Source: Bacteroidota bacterium
GTDB taxonomy: Bacteria; Bacteroidota; Bacteroidia; Chitinophagales; UBA2359
Direction of reading: 5' to 3'
NCBI GenBank assembly: GCA_020631675.1
Contig: JAHDGT010000258.1
Span: 1 to 6,719 of the forward strand
Length of the DNA stretch: 6,719 nucleotides
Made by a program: the position numbers and the translations under genes. A model generated the notes under the pieces. That model worked only from the letters and a program-made list of their open reading frames with translations. It was not told where the DNA came from and searched no databases. This document shows, piece after piece, positions 1 to 6,666 of the stretch (its first letter is position 1; each line of letters starts with the position of its first letter).

Positions 1-54
1 AGCAGGCACTCACACCCCATCTATCCCATTTAGTACCACTCCTATCCCTTGCGC
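1..54 (-). repeat. Partial interspersed intergenic repeat, left copy
   Basis: Read on the minus strand, positions 54 to 36 spell gcgcaagggataggagtgg. This matches 18 of 19 bases of the stretch at 6667-6685 on the plus strand. Beyond the shared core the two copies diverge. The left copy has a second GGGATAG heptamer on its minus strand (21-27), so the unit may have internal repetition. The element runs off the window start, so its full length is unknown. I recall GATAGNAGYGG-type strings as abundant intergenic repeats in Bacteroidota genomes, but this is memory and not a search result. It is not coding. Confidence 0.6.
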
Positions 55-207
55 AACCTGGATTTCAATAAGATGGTAAAATGAACAGTATAAGAAGCTT
101 CGATGTTTTGTACCAGTATCCATTCAGGCAAGCTTATTGCTGAATATCTATAACTTAGAGCATGTATAGCAAGTGAATCTCTTTCAGCTTTAGTCCTCAA
201 GCATATT

Positions 208-1266
208 ATGACCATCAAAGACGTTATCCGGCATTTAGAGCACAAAGCCCCTCCTGTTTATCAAGAAGCCTATGATAATTCAGGACTGATAGTGGGTAAT
301 GCCGCACTTGATTGTAGTGGTGCCTTAGTCTGTCTGGATTCTACCGAAGCCGTGATCGACGAAGCCATTAAGTTGGGCTACAACTTAGTGATCGCGCACC
401 ACCCTATCGTTTTCAAAGGCTTAAAAAGGCTGACGGGCAAGAGCTATATAGAACGAGTGTTGATCAAGGCCATTAAGCATGATATCGCCATATACGCCAT
501 TCACACCAATCTGGATAATGTGCGTAAAGGAGTCAATAAAATGATCTGTAAAAAGATCGGTGTGGTACATAGAAGCGTTTTGAAGCCAAAAGCATCCATC
601 ATGCGGGAGTTGAAGCTCTTATGCCCTGCTGAACAAGTAGATGTACTGCGTAATGCTTTGGTAAAAGCAGGGGCGGGTTTTTCTCCTTCCAAGCAGGTCT
701 TAGACTTTAACGCTTTAGGGGTAACGCACCATGCCGAAGATGGTACGGCAATGGCACAATTAGAGATGAGGATGTTGTACCCGATCTCGAAAGAGCAACA
801 AGTGCTGAAGGCACTGAAAAAGACACACCCCAGCAAGCACCCTCATTTTACCATACAAGAAGTGCTCAATACCACGCATAAGATCGGTAGCGGTATGATC
901 GGCTCTTTAAAAGAGCCGATGTCTGCTCTAAAATTCTTAAAGCATCTGAAAAAGCAAATGGGCGCGAAATGTATCCGACATACGGCCCTTTTAGGAAAGC
1001 CTATTAAAAAGGTGGCGGTTTGTGGTGGCTCTGGTGGTTTTTTATTACGAGATGCGATCGCACAGGGAGCCGATATATTCATTACGGCCGACTATAAATA
1101 CCACGAGTTTTTTGATGCCGATGGGCGAATAATCATTGCTGATATAGGGCATTATGAGAGCGAACAGTATACAATTGAGCTAATAAGCGAGATACTAAGC
1201 AAAAAATTTGATAATTTCGCGGTTTCTAAGACGAAGCAAATAACCAATCCAGTACATTATTTGTAA
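208..1266 (+). CDS. Nif3-like dinuclear metal centre protein (DUF34 family) with PII-like insert
   Basis: This 352-residue cytosolic protein belongs to the Nif3/YbgI/YqfO family, whose members form toroidal hexamers with a two-metal site and whose reaction is still debated; the 'GTP cyclohydrolase 1 type 2' name is poorly supported. The first family half (about 1-124) has DNSGLIVG at 23-30, the metal-binding pair H64-H65 in IAHHPIVFKG, and TNLDNV with D103. The second half (about 266-352) has GGSGG at 273-277, the ITADYKYHE stretch, and H315 with E319 (H-x3-E), so all five expected metal ligands are present. Between them, about 126-265, lies a PII-like insert as in B. cereus YqfO-type proteins, but it is divergent (HPSKHPHFT at 207-215 where HPYEEPAYD is usual). 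The ATG at 208 gives an N-terminus that lines up with the family; no Shine-Dalgarno sequence is seen, as is normal in Bacteroidota. The zinc-ribbon gene follows after 137 nt, a conserved pairing. Confidence 0.95.
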   Translation: MTIKDVIRHLEHKAPPVYQEAYDNSGLIVGNAALDCSGALVCLDSTEAVIDEAIKLGYNLVIAHHPIVFKGLKRLTGKSYIERVLIKAIKHDIAIYAIHTNLDNVRKGVNKMICKKIGVVHRSVLKPKASIMRELKLLCPAEQVDVLRNALVKAGAGFSPSKQVLDFNALGVTHHAEDGTAMAQLEMRMLYPISKEQQVLKALKKTHPSKHPHFTIQEVLNTTHKIGSGMIGSLKEPMSALKFLKHLKKQMGAKCIRHTALLGKPIKKVAVCGGSGGFLLRDAIAQGADIFITADYKYHEFFDADGRIIIADIGHYESEQYTIELISEILSKKFDNFAVSKTKQITNPVHYL

Positions 1267-1338
1267 CCAATATTCATTTTCTTGAAAAATTGGTCAACTT
1301 CTCAGCTGAATAAAGAGTTATTGTTTTGTTGCGTTGAC

Positions 1339-1358
1339 CGGCATATATCAATATACCG
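1339..1358. other. Imperfect AT-rich hairpin in the Nif3/zinc-ribbon gap
   Basis: CGG at 1339-1341 pairs with CCG at 1356-1358 and ATAT at 1343-1346 pairs with ATAT at 1351-1354, with one C-A mismatch and a short loop. It lies about 45 nt before the zinc-ribbon start codon. There is no T-run after it, so it is not a terminator. It could be an operator or a 5' leader stem, or chance. No convincing -33/-7 Bacteroidota promoter was found in the gap (1267-1403), so it is not clear whether the downstream gene has its own promoter. Confidence 0.25.
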
Positions 1359-1403
1359 TGTGCCGCGGTTATTATTTTCCATTCGGATACATCCAATCAT
1401 CTT

Positions 1404-2168
1404 ATGAGCAAGGTTAAAGAATTACTTACCGCAGAGGATAAATTGCGTTCTCTTTTCCGTCTACAATCCATCGATTCTAAAATTGATGATCTCAAGAAGC
1501 TTCGCGGGGAGTTACCTGAGGAAGTGCAAGACTTGGAAGATGAGATCACGGGTCTAAACAAACGACTTGATAAAATCGGTGCCGACATTAAGTCGAAAGA
1601 AGATTATATCGCGAACAACAAGAACAAGATTCAAGAGGCCGAAGAGATGATCGCCCGCTATACCAAGCAGATGGACGAAGTAAAGAACAATCGCGAGTTC
1701 GATGCTTTGACCAAAGAGGTAGATATGCAAAAGCTGGAAATCGATTTGGCCAATAAGCGCATCCGCGATGGGCAAAGAGAGCTGGGCGATTTCGAAAAGT
1801 ACAAAGAAGAATCAGATAAGAAGAAAGCGGAGCGAGAGAAAGAGTTAGAAGTAAAAAGAGAAGAGCTGGGTGGAATCTTAGAAGAAACGAAGAAAGAAGA
1901 AGAAGCGCTCAAGAAGATGGCTTACGAAGCGGGTCAAGAAATTGAAGATCGCTTGAAGAAAGCCTACATCCGTATTCGTAGAACTTATAGAAATGGTTTG
2001 GCAGTGGTTACTGTTTCTCGTAGTAGCTGTGGAGGTTGCTATGGTAAAATACCACCTCAGCGCCAGTTGGAACTGAGCCAGCACAAAAAAGTGATCTTGT
2101 GTGAGCACTGCGGACGTATTTTAGTGGGCGATGAGATCGCAGAGCAGGTCTTGAAAACATTAGAGTAA
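1404..2168 (+). CDS. Coiled-coil protein with C4-type zinc ribbon (zf-RING_7 / CT398-like)
   Basis: This is a 254-residue soluble protein. Residues about 10-185 are highly charged, rich in Lys and Glu with heptad-like spacing, and should form a long antiparallel coiled-coil hairpin. The C-terminal zinc ribbon has C209-x2-C212 (SCGGCYGKIPPQ) and C233-x2-C236 (LCEHCGRIL), and all four zinc ligands are intact. This architecture is that of the family including H. pylori HP0958 (FlgZ) and Chlamydia CT398, which have been linked to sigma-54 (RpoN). Whether the Bacteroidota members do this is unknown; a nucleic-acid or RNA-polymerase-associated role is inference. The ATG at 1404 gives the usual short N-terminal helix before the EDKLRSLFRLQSID signature. 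The gene follows the Nif3 gene in the same direction and is closed by a strong terminator 39 nt after the stop, so the two probably form one unit with or without an internal promoter. Confidence 0.93.
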   Translation: MSKVKELLTAEDKLRSLFRLQSIDSKIDDLKKLRGELPEEVQDLEDEITGLNKRLDKIGADIKSKEDYIANNKNKIQEAEEMIARYTKQMDEVKNNREFDALTKEVDMQKLEIDLANKRIRDGQRELGDFEKYKEESDKKKAEREKELEVKREELGGILEETKKEEEALKKMAYEAGQEIEDRLKKAYIRIRRTYRNGLAVVTVSRSSCGGCYGKIPPQRQLELSQHKKVILCEHCGRILVGDEIAEQVLKTLE

Positions 2169-2207
2169 AACTTTCGTTTTACAATACCGTAATATGTAAG
2201 GTAGTTT

Positions 2208-2242
2208 AAAGTCGTGTTGGGAATTCCCAACACGACTTTTTT
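2208..2242 (+). terminator. Rho-independent terminator built on a perfect 32-nt palindrome
   Basis: Positions 2208-2239 form a perfect palindrome: AAAGTCGTGTTGGG, central AATT, then the exact reverse complement. As RNA this is a 14-bp stem with an AATT-derived loop. It is followed by a six-T run (2237-2242, overlapping the arm). The A-run on the other side also makes it usable as a terminator on the minus strand. It sits 39 nt after the zinc-ribbon stop and separates the Nif3/zinc-ribbon unit from the FIST/kinase unit. Confidence 0.9.
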
Positions 2243-2243
2243 A

Positions 2244-2271
2244 TTCCCATTTTGGGAAAACTTTCCCAAAA
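2244..2271. repeat. Overlapping GGGAA/TTCCC inverted repeats after the terminator
   Basis: TTCCCA (2244-2249) pairs with TGGGAA (2253-2258). The same GGGAAA segment also sits in a second inverted repeat with 10-base arms, TTTTGGGAAA (2250-2259) and TTTCCCAAAA (2262-2271), separated by only AC. The two hairpins share an arm and exclude each other. The core TTGGGAATTCCCAA of the preceding terminator (2218-2231) uses the same sequence, so arms can swap partners. A back-up terminator, a degraded duplication of the terminator core, or an operator for a dimeric regulator are all possible. Confidence 0.55.
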
Positions 2272-2465
2272 ACGGACTCCATAAACATAATAAATATAGC
2301 TTAAATCGTTGGTTATCAATTCAATTCCTTAAGAAAGAGGATAGGCATAAGATTGGTTTACATTAGATAGAAGAGGTGTCTCTTTTTGAATCGCATCTTC
2401 TTCCTAGTTCAAAAGTCCACTGCTTAAGTGGCTACTCTTAGCGTGTACAGCAAAACCCGAGATCT
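2272..2465 (+). other. Leader/promoter region of the FIST-kinase unit, no gene
   Basis: This stretch has no coding potential that I can support. Since a strong terminator lies just upstream, the promoter of the FIST-kinase unit should be here. The closest match to the Bacteroidota -7 box (TAnnTTTG) is TCTTTTTG at 2381-2388, but the nearest upstream TTG (2353-2355) is too far away, so I do not call it. Small hairpins are visible: AAGAG (2371-2375) with CTCTT (2380-2384) followed by Ts, and CCACT (2417-2421) with AGTGG (2427-2431). There is no recognisable riboswitch. Confidence 0.4.
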
Positions 2466-3578
2466 ATGTTCATATCCCAACCAAATTTAGACGCGGTCTT
2501 GAATGCTATTCAAGATATGCATGTCTCGGCCAGTGATAGTTATCTACTTTTTATTGGCGAGCACTGCACGATCGACGTAGAAGCTCTCATAGAAGCACTC
2601 AATAAACTAAACTTATCTTTTTTCGGAGGTATTTTTCCGAGTGTGATTTTCGGAGACGAACAACATACAGATGGCTTATTGATCAAGCGATTGAATTTAG
2701 CGCATCAACCATTTATCGTTCACGGACTGGAAGGTCAAGATTTCGAGATTCCAGAGTTCGGTATAGGTAAGGTCAGTAGTGCTTTTGTGTTATTAGACGG
2801 CTTAACAGCCAATATATCTGTTTTCTTAAGCCGCTTATATGATAAGCTGGGCAATACAATAAGTTATATTGGCGGTGGTGCCGGCTCATTAACTTTAGAA
2901 CAAAGCCCTTGCGTTTTTTCCAATGCCGGTTTATTCCAAGATGCGGCGATCATAGCATTAAGCGCACAAGCCGTTAACCTAGGGGTTAAGCACGGCTGGG
3001 AACGGATCAGTGGCCCATTCGTAGCTACCAGTACGTCGAAAAATGTTATTAAAGAATTAAATTGGCAGAACGCCTACGAAGTGTACCGCACTGCTGTTGA
3101 AGCGAATGCGGAGCAGGTTTTCAATGGGGATAATTTCTTTGATATTGCCAAAGGATACCCTTTCGGGATAACTAAAGAGCAAACAGAAGCGGTAGTACGT
3201 GACCCAATCGCGGTAAATGAGCATGGCGAACTCATCTGTGTGGGCGAAGTGCCTGAGAATACAGTGCTCGATATATTAAAAGGGCAGAATACCACCTTAA
3301 TAAACGCTGCTGAGCTGGCCGCACAAAGTGCGATCAGTAGCGGACATCAAATAGATGATGCATTGATTTTTGATTGTATCTCTCGTGTATTATTTTTAGA
3401 AAACGATTTAGACCAAGAATTACATTGCGTTCAAGAAACTCTAAGGCTGGCAAATGAGAATATAACCCTAAAAGGTGCTTTTACCTTGGGTGAAATCTCT
3501 TCTGATGCTATTGGGCATTTAGAGTTTTACAATAAGACAGTTGTAGTCGGGACTTTATCAAATGGGGTAGTGAGGTAA
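2466..3578 (+). CDS. FIST-domain signal-sensing protein (FIST N + FIST C), NosP-like context
   Basis: This 370-residue soluble protein has no signal peptide or membrane segment. Residues about 24-200 are the FIST N domain (YLLFIGEHC start, SFFGGIFPSVIF at 51-62, GGGAGSL at 136-142, and NLGVKHGWERISGPF at 171-185, where the domain ends). Residues about 202-350 are the FIST C domain (NAYEVYR at 202-208, GYPFGI at 230-235, RDPIAV at 245-250, GAFTLGEISS at 337-346). The last residues (FYNKTVVVGTL) are a typical FIST tail. FIST domains are sensory modules proposed to bind small ligands; the best-studied member, NosP, is a haem protein that senses nitric oxide and controls a neighbouring histidine kinase. 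Here the FIST protein carries no output domain and is followed after 75 nt by a hybrid kinase, so acting on that kinase in trans is the natural inference. Many histidines are present, but I cannot say which, if any, would bind haem. Confidence 0.94.
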   Translation: MFISQPNLDAVLNAIQDMHVSASDSYLLFIGEHCTIDVEALIEALNKLNLSFFGGIFPSVIFGDEQHTDGLLIKRLNLAHQPFIVHGLEGQDFEIPEFGIGKVSSAFVLLDGLTANISVFLSRLYDKLGNTISYIGGGAGSLTLEQSPCVFSNAGLFQDAAIIALSAQAVNLGVKHGWERISGPFVATSTSKNVIKELNWQNAYEVYRTAVEANAEQVFNGDNFFDIAKGYPFGITKEQTEAVVRDPIAVNEHGELICVGEVPENTVLDILKGQNTTLINAAELAAQSAISSGHQIDDALIFDCISRVLFLENDLDQELHCVQETLRLANENITLKGAFTLGEISSDAIGHLEFYNKTVVVGTLSNGVVR

Positions 3579-3653
3579 TTTTAACTTTCTTTACTCCTTC
3601 AGATTCGGAGCCTTTTACAATTAGAGGCCCTCATAACTGCAAATAATTTCCCC

Positions 3654-6650
3654 GTGGTAAATAAGGAGCTACATCTGCTTTATGAACTGGCCTTATCTAT
3701 AGGGCAGTCGATGGACTTGGTTGAGAATTGCCGCTTATTTTTAGATAAGTTGGTAGCTAAGAAAAGTTTAGACTTTGCTTCTATTTGGCTCAATTCCGCG
3801 CACTTGCCAAAATCTTCAGTCAATACAGGGGCAAAACACATTTGCGTTAGACCATCATTCAGGCTTGACGAAACGCAGATACCGGATGACCACATTATTT
3901 TCCAAAAGCTGACTCAGAATAGCAGATTCATTTGTTCAGAAAAAGACGAAGATTTTGAAGCCCTGATCGCTGAAAAAAACATCAAGGGCGGGCATTATGC
4001 CGTATGCGCATTAGATGATGGCTTAGGTTTCATCAAACTATACACATCAAGGGAGCAAAATTTTACAGCTGTAGAAATAAACGTACTCGCTTCAATTGTG
4101 AAAAAATTGAGTGTTTCGATCAACGCTTGTTTGTTTCATGAGAAATCGATTTTAGAGGCGGAAGAAAGATTGAACTACCAGCATTCTTTACGTGAGAAAG
4201 ATGAACTATACCGACTGGTGGTTTCTAGTATTAATGAAGGCTTGGTGATTTCTGATAAGGAGGGGCGCATCATTTATGCAAATGAGCGCATGGTAGAACT
4301 AAGTGGTTATCAGCTTGAAGAAATGAAGGGAAAGCGTACCGCCGAATTATTTCTTTCTTCGGATTTTATGATCGAAGCTAAAGGAGCATTCTCTGCTCGC
4401 TCGGAAGGGAACGTCTACATTTATGAAATGCCCTATCAACACAAAACCGAAGGTACCTGGTGGGCTGAGGTGAAAGAAGGACCCTATAAAGACTTAGAGG
4501 GAAATAGTATTGGTACGATAGGAGTCATTACCAGTATTGATGAGCGCATGAAAGCCAATAAAGCTCGTTTAGATAGCGAGCGGCGGCTGGGCTTGATCGT
4601 TGATACCGCACTTGATGCAGTAGTAACGATCAACCATGAAGGCTATGTGATCGAATGGAACAAACAGGCGGAACATATTTTCGGCTGGACCAGTGAAGAG
4701 GCGATCGGTGAAGAGATGGGCTTCTTGATCATTCCCCATCAATATAGAGATGCGCATAAAAAAGGCATGGAGAACTATTTTATAACAGGTCATGGTCCTG
4801 TATTAAATAACAGAATAGAAATAACCGCCTTAAGAAAAAACGGAGAAGAGTTTCCGATCGAATTAGCCATTACACCTATTGAAACGACGGAGAGTGCTAC
4901 TTTTTGTGGTTTTATACGCGATATATCTGAAAGAAAGCGTGCTGAGCAAGATTTGATCGAGGCTCGCCAAAGGGCAGAGGCCTCTTCTATTGCCAAAGAG
5001 CGCTTTTTAGCCAATATGAGTCACGAGATACGAACGCCACTAAACGCTATAATGGGTTTAAGTGATCTGTTGGCGAATAGTATCGTTGATGAAAAGCAAA
5101 ACAAATATCTAAAAGCGATCACCCAGTCCGGCCAGAATTTACTGGTCATCCTAAATGACATTCTAGATTTGTCAAAAATAGACTCTGGTAAATTAGAGTT
5201 AGAACAAGTTGGATTTAGCATGCGGCAACGTCTTGAATATTTGATGCAGATGTTAGTGCCGCCTGCAAATGATAAAGGCGTTGAATTGCGTTACGATTGT
5301 CCGGACAATATAGCTGATGTATTAGTAGGTGATCCTGTTCGATTGGATCAGGTATTGATCAATTTGGTGAATAATGCGATCAAATTTACAGAGGAGGGCT
5401 ATGTGAACTTGAGTTGTAGGATTTTAACCCGCAGTAAAACAGAGCAAACGATAGAGTTTGAAGTATCGGATACGGGCATTGGCATCAATGCGGATAAAAT
5501 AGAACAGATATTTGATAGTTTCACTCAGGCGGACGAGAGCATAACACGGCGTTTCGGGGGCACGGGATTAGGACTTTCAATTTGTAAGAAGTTAGTAGAG
5601 TTAATGGGGGGCACTATTCGTGTAAAAAGCAGAGTAGGACTAGGAACAACTTTTACCTTCATTTTGCCGTTTGGTATCGGTTCGGAAGCGGATCTGCCTA
5701 ATCTACAAGAAGAGCATCAAGATTTTGACTTGTCGAAAGTACGGGTGCTGTTGGTGGAAGACCATGAGATGAACCGCTTCTTGGCCATGACCATACTCGA
5801 AGAAAAGGGAATGGAGGTGACCCATGCTTCTAATGGTAAAGAAGCGGTTGACCTGATTCAGAAGCACAACTTTGATATTGTATTGATGGATGTTCAGATG
5901 CCTATTATGAGTGGTACGGAGGCCACAAGGGTAATCAGAGAACAGTTGAAGATGGATATTCCCATCATTGCTTTAACGGCTAATGCGGTTAAGAATGATG
6001 CTGAAAAATATTTGGCTTCTGGAATGGATGCCTATGTGAGTAAGCCTTTCAATGCGAAACATTTGTTTGGCCAAATGGCACGCTTGCTTCATATTCTTCC
6101 TAACCATCAACATCAAGCAAAGCAAGATCCAGCTTCAATTAAAGGAGATATCGGGAAGCCTTCTAAAGCTCTTGATGAAGCAAGTACAGAAAATAAGCTT
6201 GCTGCTCAAGAGCAGCATCAGCAAACTGAAGCAAATACGGATTCATCAGAAGTTAAACCACCTCCTGCCTGTTTAGCTGCTAGGAAAGCCTTAGGAGAGG
6301 CACACCATCCGACTTATAATCTTTCAAAGTTAAAAGAGATGGCTTCAGATAGTCCGCCATTTTTAAAGCGCATGCTTGAGATGTTCGTTGAGCGAACGCC
6401 TGGTATGACGGAGGAGGTACATGCACATATTTTGAAGGAAGAATGGACGGAGGCGGGTGCTATCGCGCACAAGCTTAAGCCTTCATTTGATATGCTGGGT
6501 ATAGATAGTTTGACCTCATTAGCCCGTAATATTGAACAATCTGTTAAATCTGGAGAGCATTTAGATCATTTGCATAAATTATCTGAGCAATTACAGAAGT
6601 CAAGTGTATTGGTAGTAGAAGACCTTCGAAAAGAATTAGCACAATTATAA
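3654..6650 (+). CDS. Soluble hybrid sensor histidine kinase: GAF-PAS-PAS-HisKA-HATPase-REC-Hpt
   Basis: This 998-residue protein has no membrane helix and should be cytosolic. By approximate residues: a divergent GAF-like domain (5-165), PAS1 with PAC (183-297), PAS2 with PAC (310-424, ending GFIRDISERKRAEQ), a short coiled coil, HisKA (451-518) with phospho-acceptor H457 in MSHEIRTPLN, HATPase (556-674) with the N box around N573-N574, DTGIG at 606-610, FDSFTQAD at 620-627 and GGTGLGLS at 635-642, a receiver (696-812) with E702-D703, acceptor D746, T775 and K797, a Gln/Ser/Ala-rich linker (816-888), and Hpt (893-985) with H939 in AHKLKPS. The relay H457 to D746 to H939 is complete, but there is no output domain, so a separate response regulator must receive the phosphoryl group. 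The start is GTG: there is no in-frame ATG between the upstream stop (3582) and codon 20, and this start keeps the LHLLYELALSIGQSMDL leader. The FIST gene 75 nt upstream, with no terminator between, is probably co-transcribed. Confidence 0.96.
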   Translation: MVNKELHLLYELALSIGQSMDLVENCRLFLDKLVAKKSLDFASIWLNSAHLPKSSVNTGAKHICVRPSFRLDETQIPDDHIIFQKLTQNSRFICSEKDEDFEALIAEKNIKGGHYAVCALDDGLGFIKLYTSREQNFTAVEINVLASIVKKLSVSINACLFHEKSILEAEERLNYQHSLREKDELYRLVVSSINEGLVISDKEGRIIYANERMVELSGYQLEEMKGKRTAELFLSSDFMIEAKGAFSARSEGNVYIYEMPYQHKTEGTWWAEVKEGPYKDLEGNSIGTIGVITSIDERMKANKARLDSERRLGLIVDTALDAVVTINHEGYVIEWNKQAEHIFGWTSEEAIGEEMGFLIIPHQYRDAHKKGMENYFITGHGPVLNNRIEITALRKNGEEFPIELAITPIETTESATFCGFIRDISERKRAEQDLIEARQRAEASSIAKERFLANMSHEIRTPLNAIMGLSDLLANSIVDEKQNKYLKAITQSGQNLLVILNDILDLSKIDSGKLELEQVGFSMRQRLEYLMQMLVPPANDKGVELRYDCPDNIADVLVGDPVRLDQVLINLVNNAIKFTEEGYVNLSCRILTRSKTEQTIEFEVSDTGIGINADKIEQIFDSFTQADESITRRFGGTGLGLSICKKLVELMGGTIRVKSRVGLGTTFTFILPFGIGSEADLPNLQEEHQDFDLSKVRVLLVEDHEMNRFLAMTILEEKGMEVTHASNGKEAVDLIQKHNFDIVLMDVQMPIMSGTEATRVIREQLKMDIPIIALTANAVKNDAEKYLASGMDAYVSKPFNAKHLFGQMARLLHILPNHQHQAKQDPASIKGDIGKPSKALDEASTENKLAAQEQHQQTEANTDSSEVKPPPACLAARKALGEAHHPTYNLSKLKEMASDSPPFLKRMLEMFVERTPGMTEEVHAHILKEEWTEAGAIAHKLKPSFDMLGIDSLTSLARNIEQSVKSGEHLDHLHKLSEQLQKSSVLVVEDLRKELAQL

Positions 6651-6666
6651 GTTTACCAAAGTGCTC

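Noticed and set aside
151..158. TAACTTAG as a -7 box (TAnnTTTG) for the Nif3 gene
   Set aside because: One mismatch, and no TTG at the needed 19-21 nt upstream; the nearest (137-139) is far too close.
42..245. 67-residue minus-strand open frame at the left end
   Set aside because: It overlaps the repeat and the Nif3 start, has no recognisable motif and no supporting context.
501..836. 111-residue open frame on the minus strand inside the Nif3 gene
   Set aside because: It is fully inside a well-supported gene in antisense, with no family resemblance; a shadow frame.
1053..1060. GCGATCGC, the cyanobacterial HIP1 octamer
   Set aside because: A single occurrence inside a coding region, with no other sign of a cyanobacterial source.
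1264..1292. ACCAAT / ATTGGT inverted repeat just after the Nif3 stop as a terminator
   Set aside because: Only six strong pairs, a long loop and no T-run after it.
1321..1328. TTGTTTTG as a -7 box for the zinc-ribbon gene
   Set aside because: The TA is imperfect and only a TTC sits at the right spacing upstream; too weak to call in AT-rich DNA.
3579..3653. Separate promoter or terminator between the FIST and kinase genes
   Set aside because: Only a four-base CTCC/GGAG pair and no promoter-like boxes; co-transcription is the simpler reading.
6052..6276. 74-residue plus-strand frame within the kinase gene
   Set aside because: It comes from the low-complexity linker read out of frame; the kinase frame is continuous across it.
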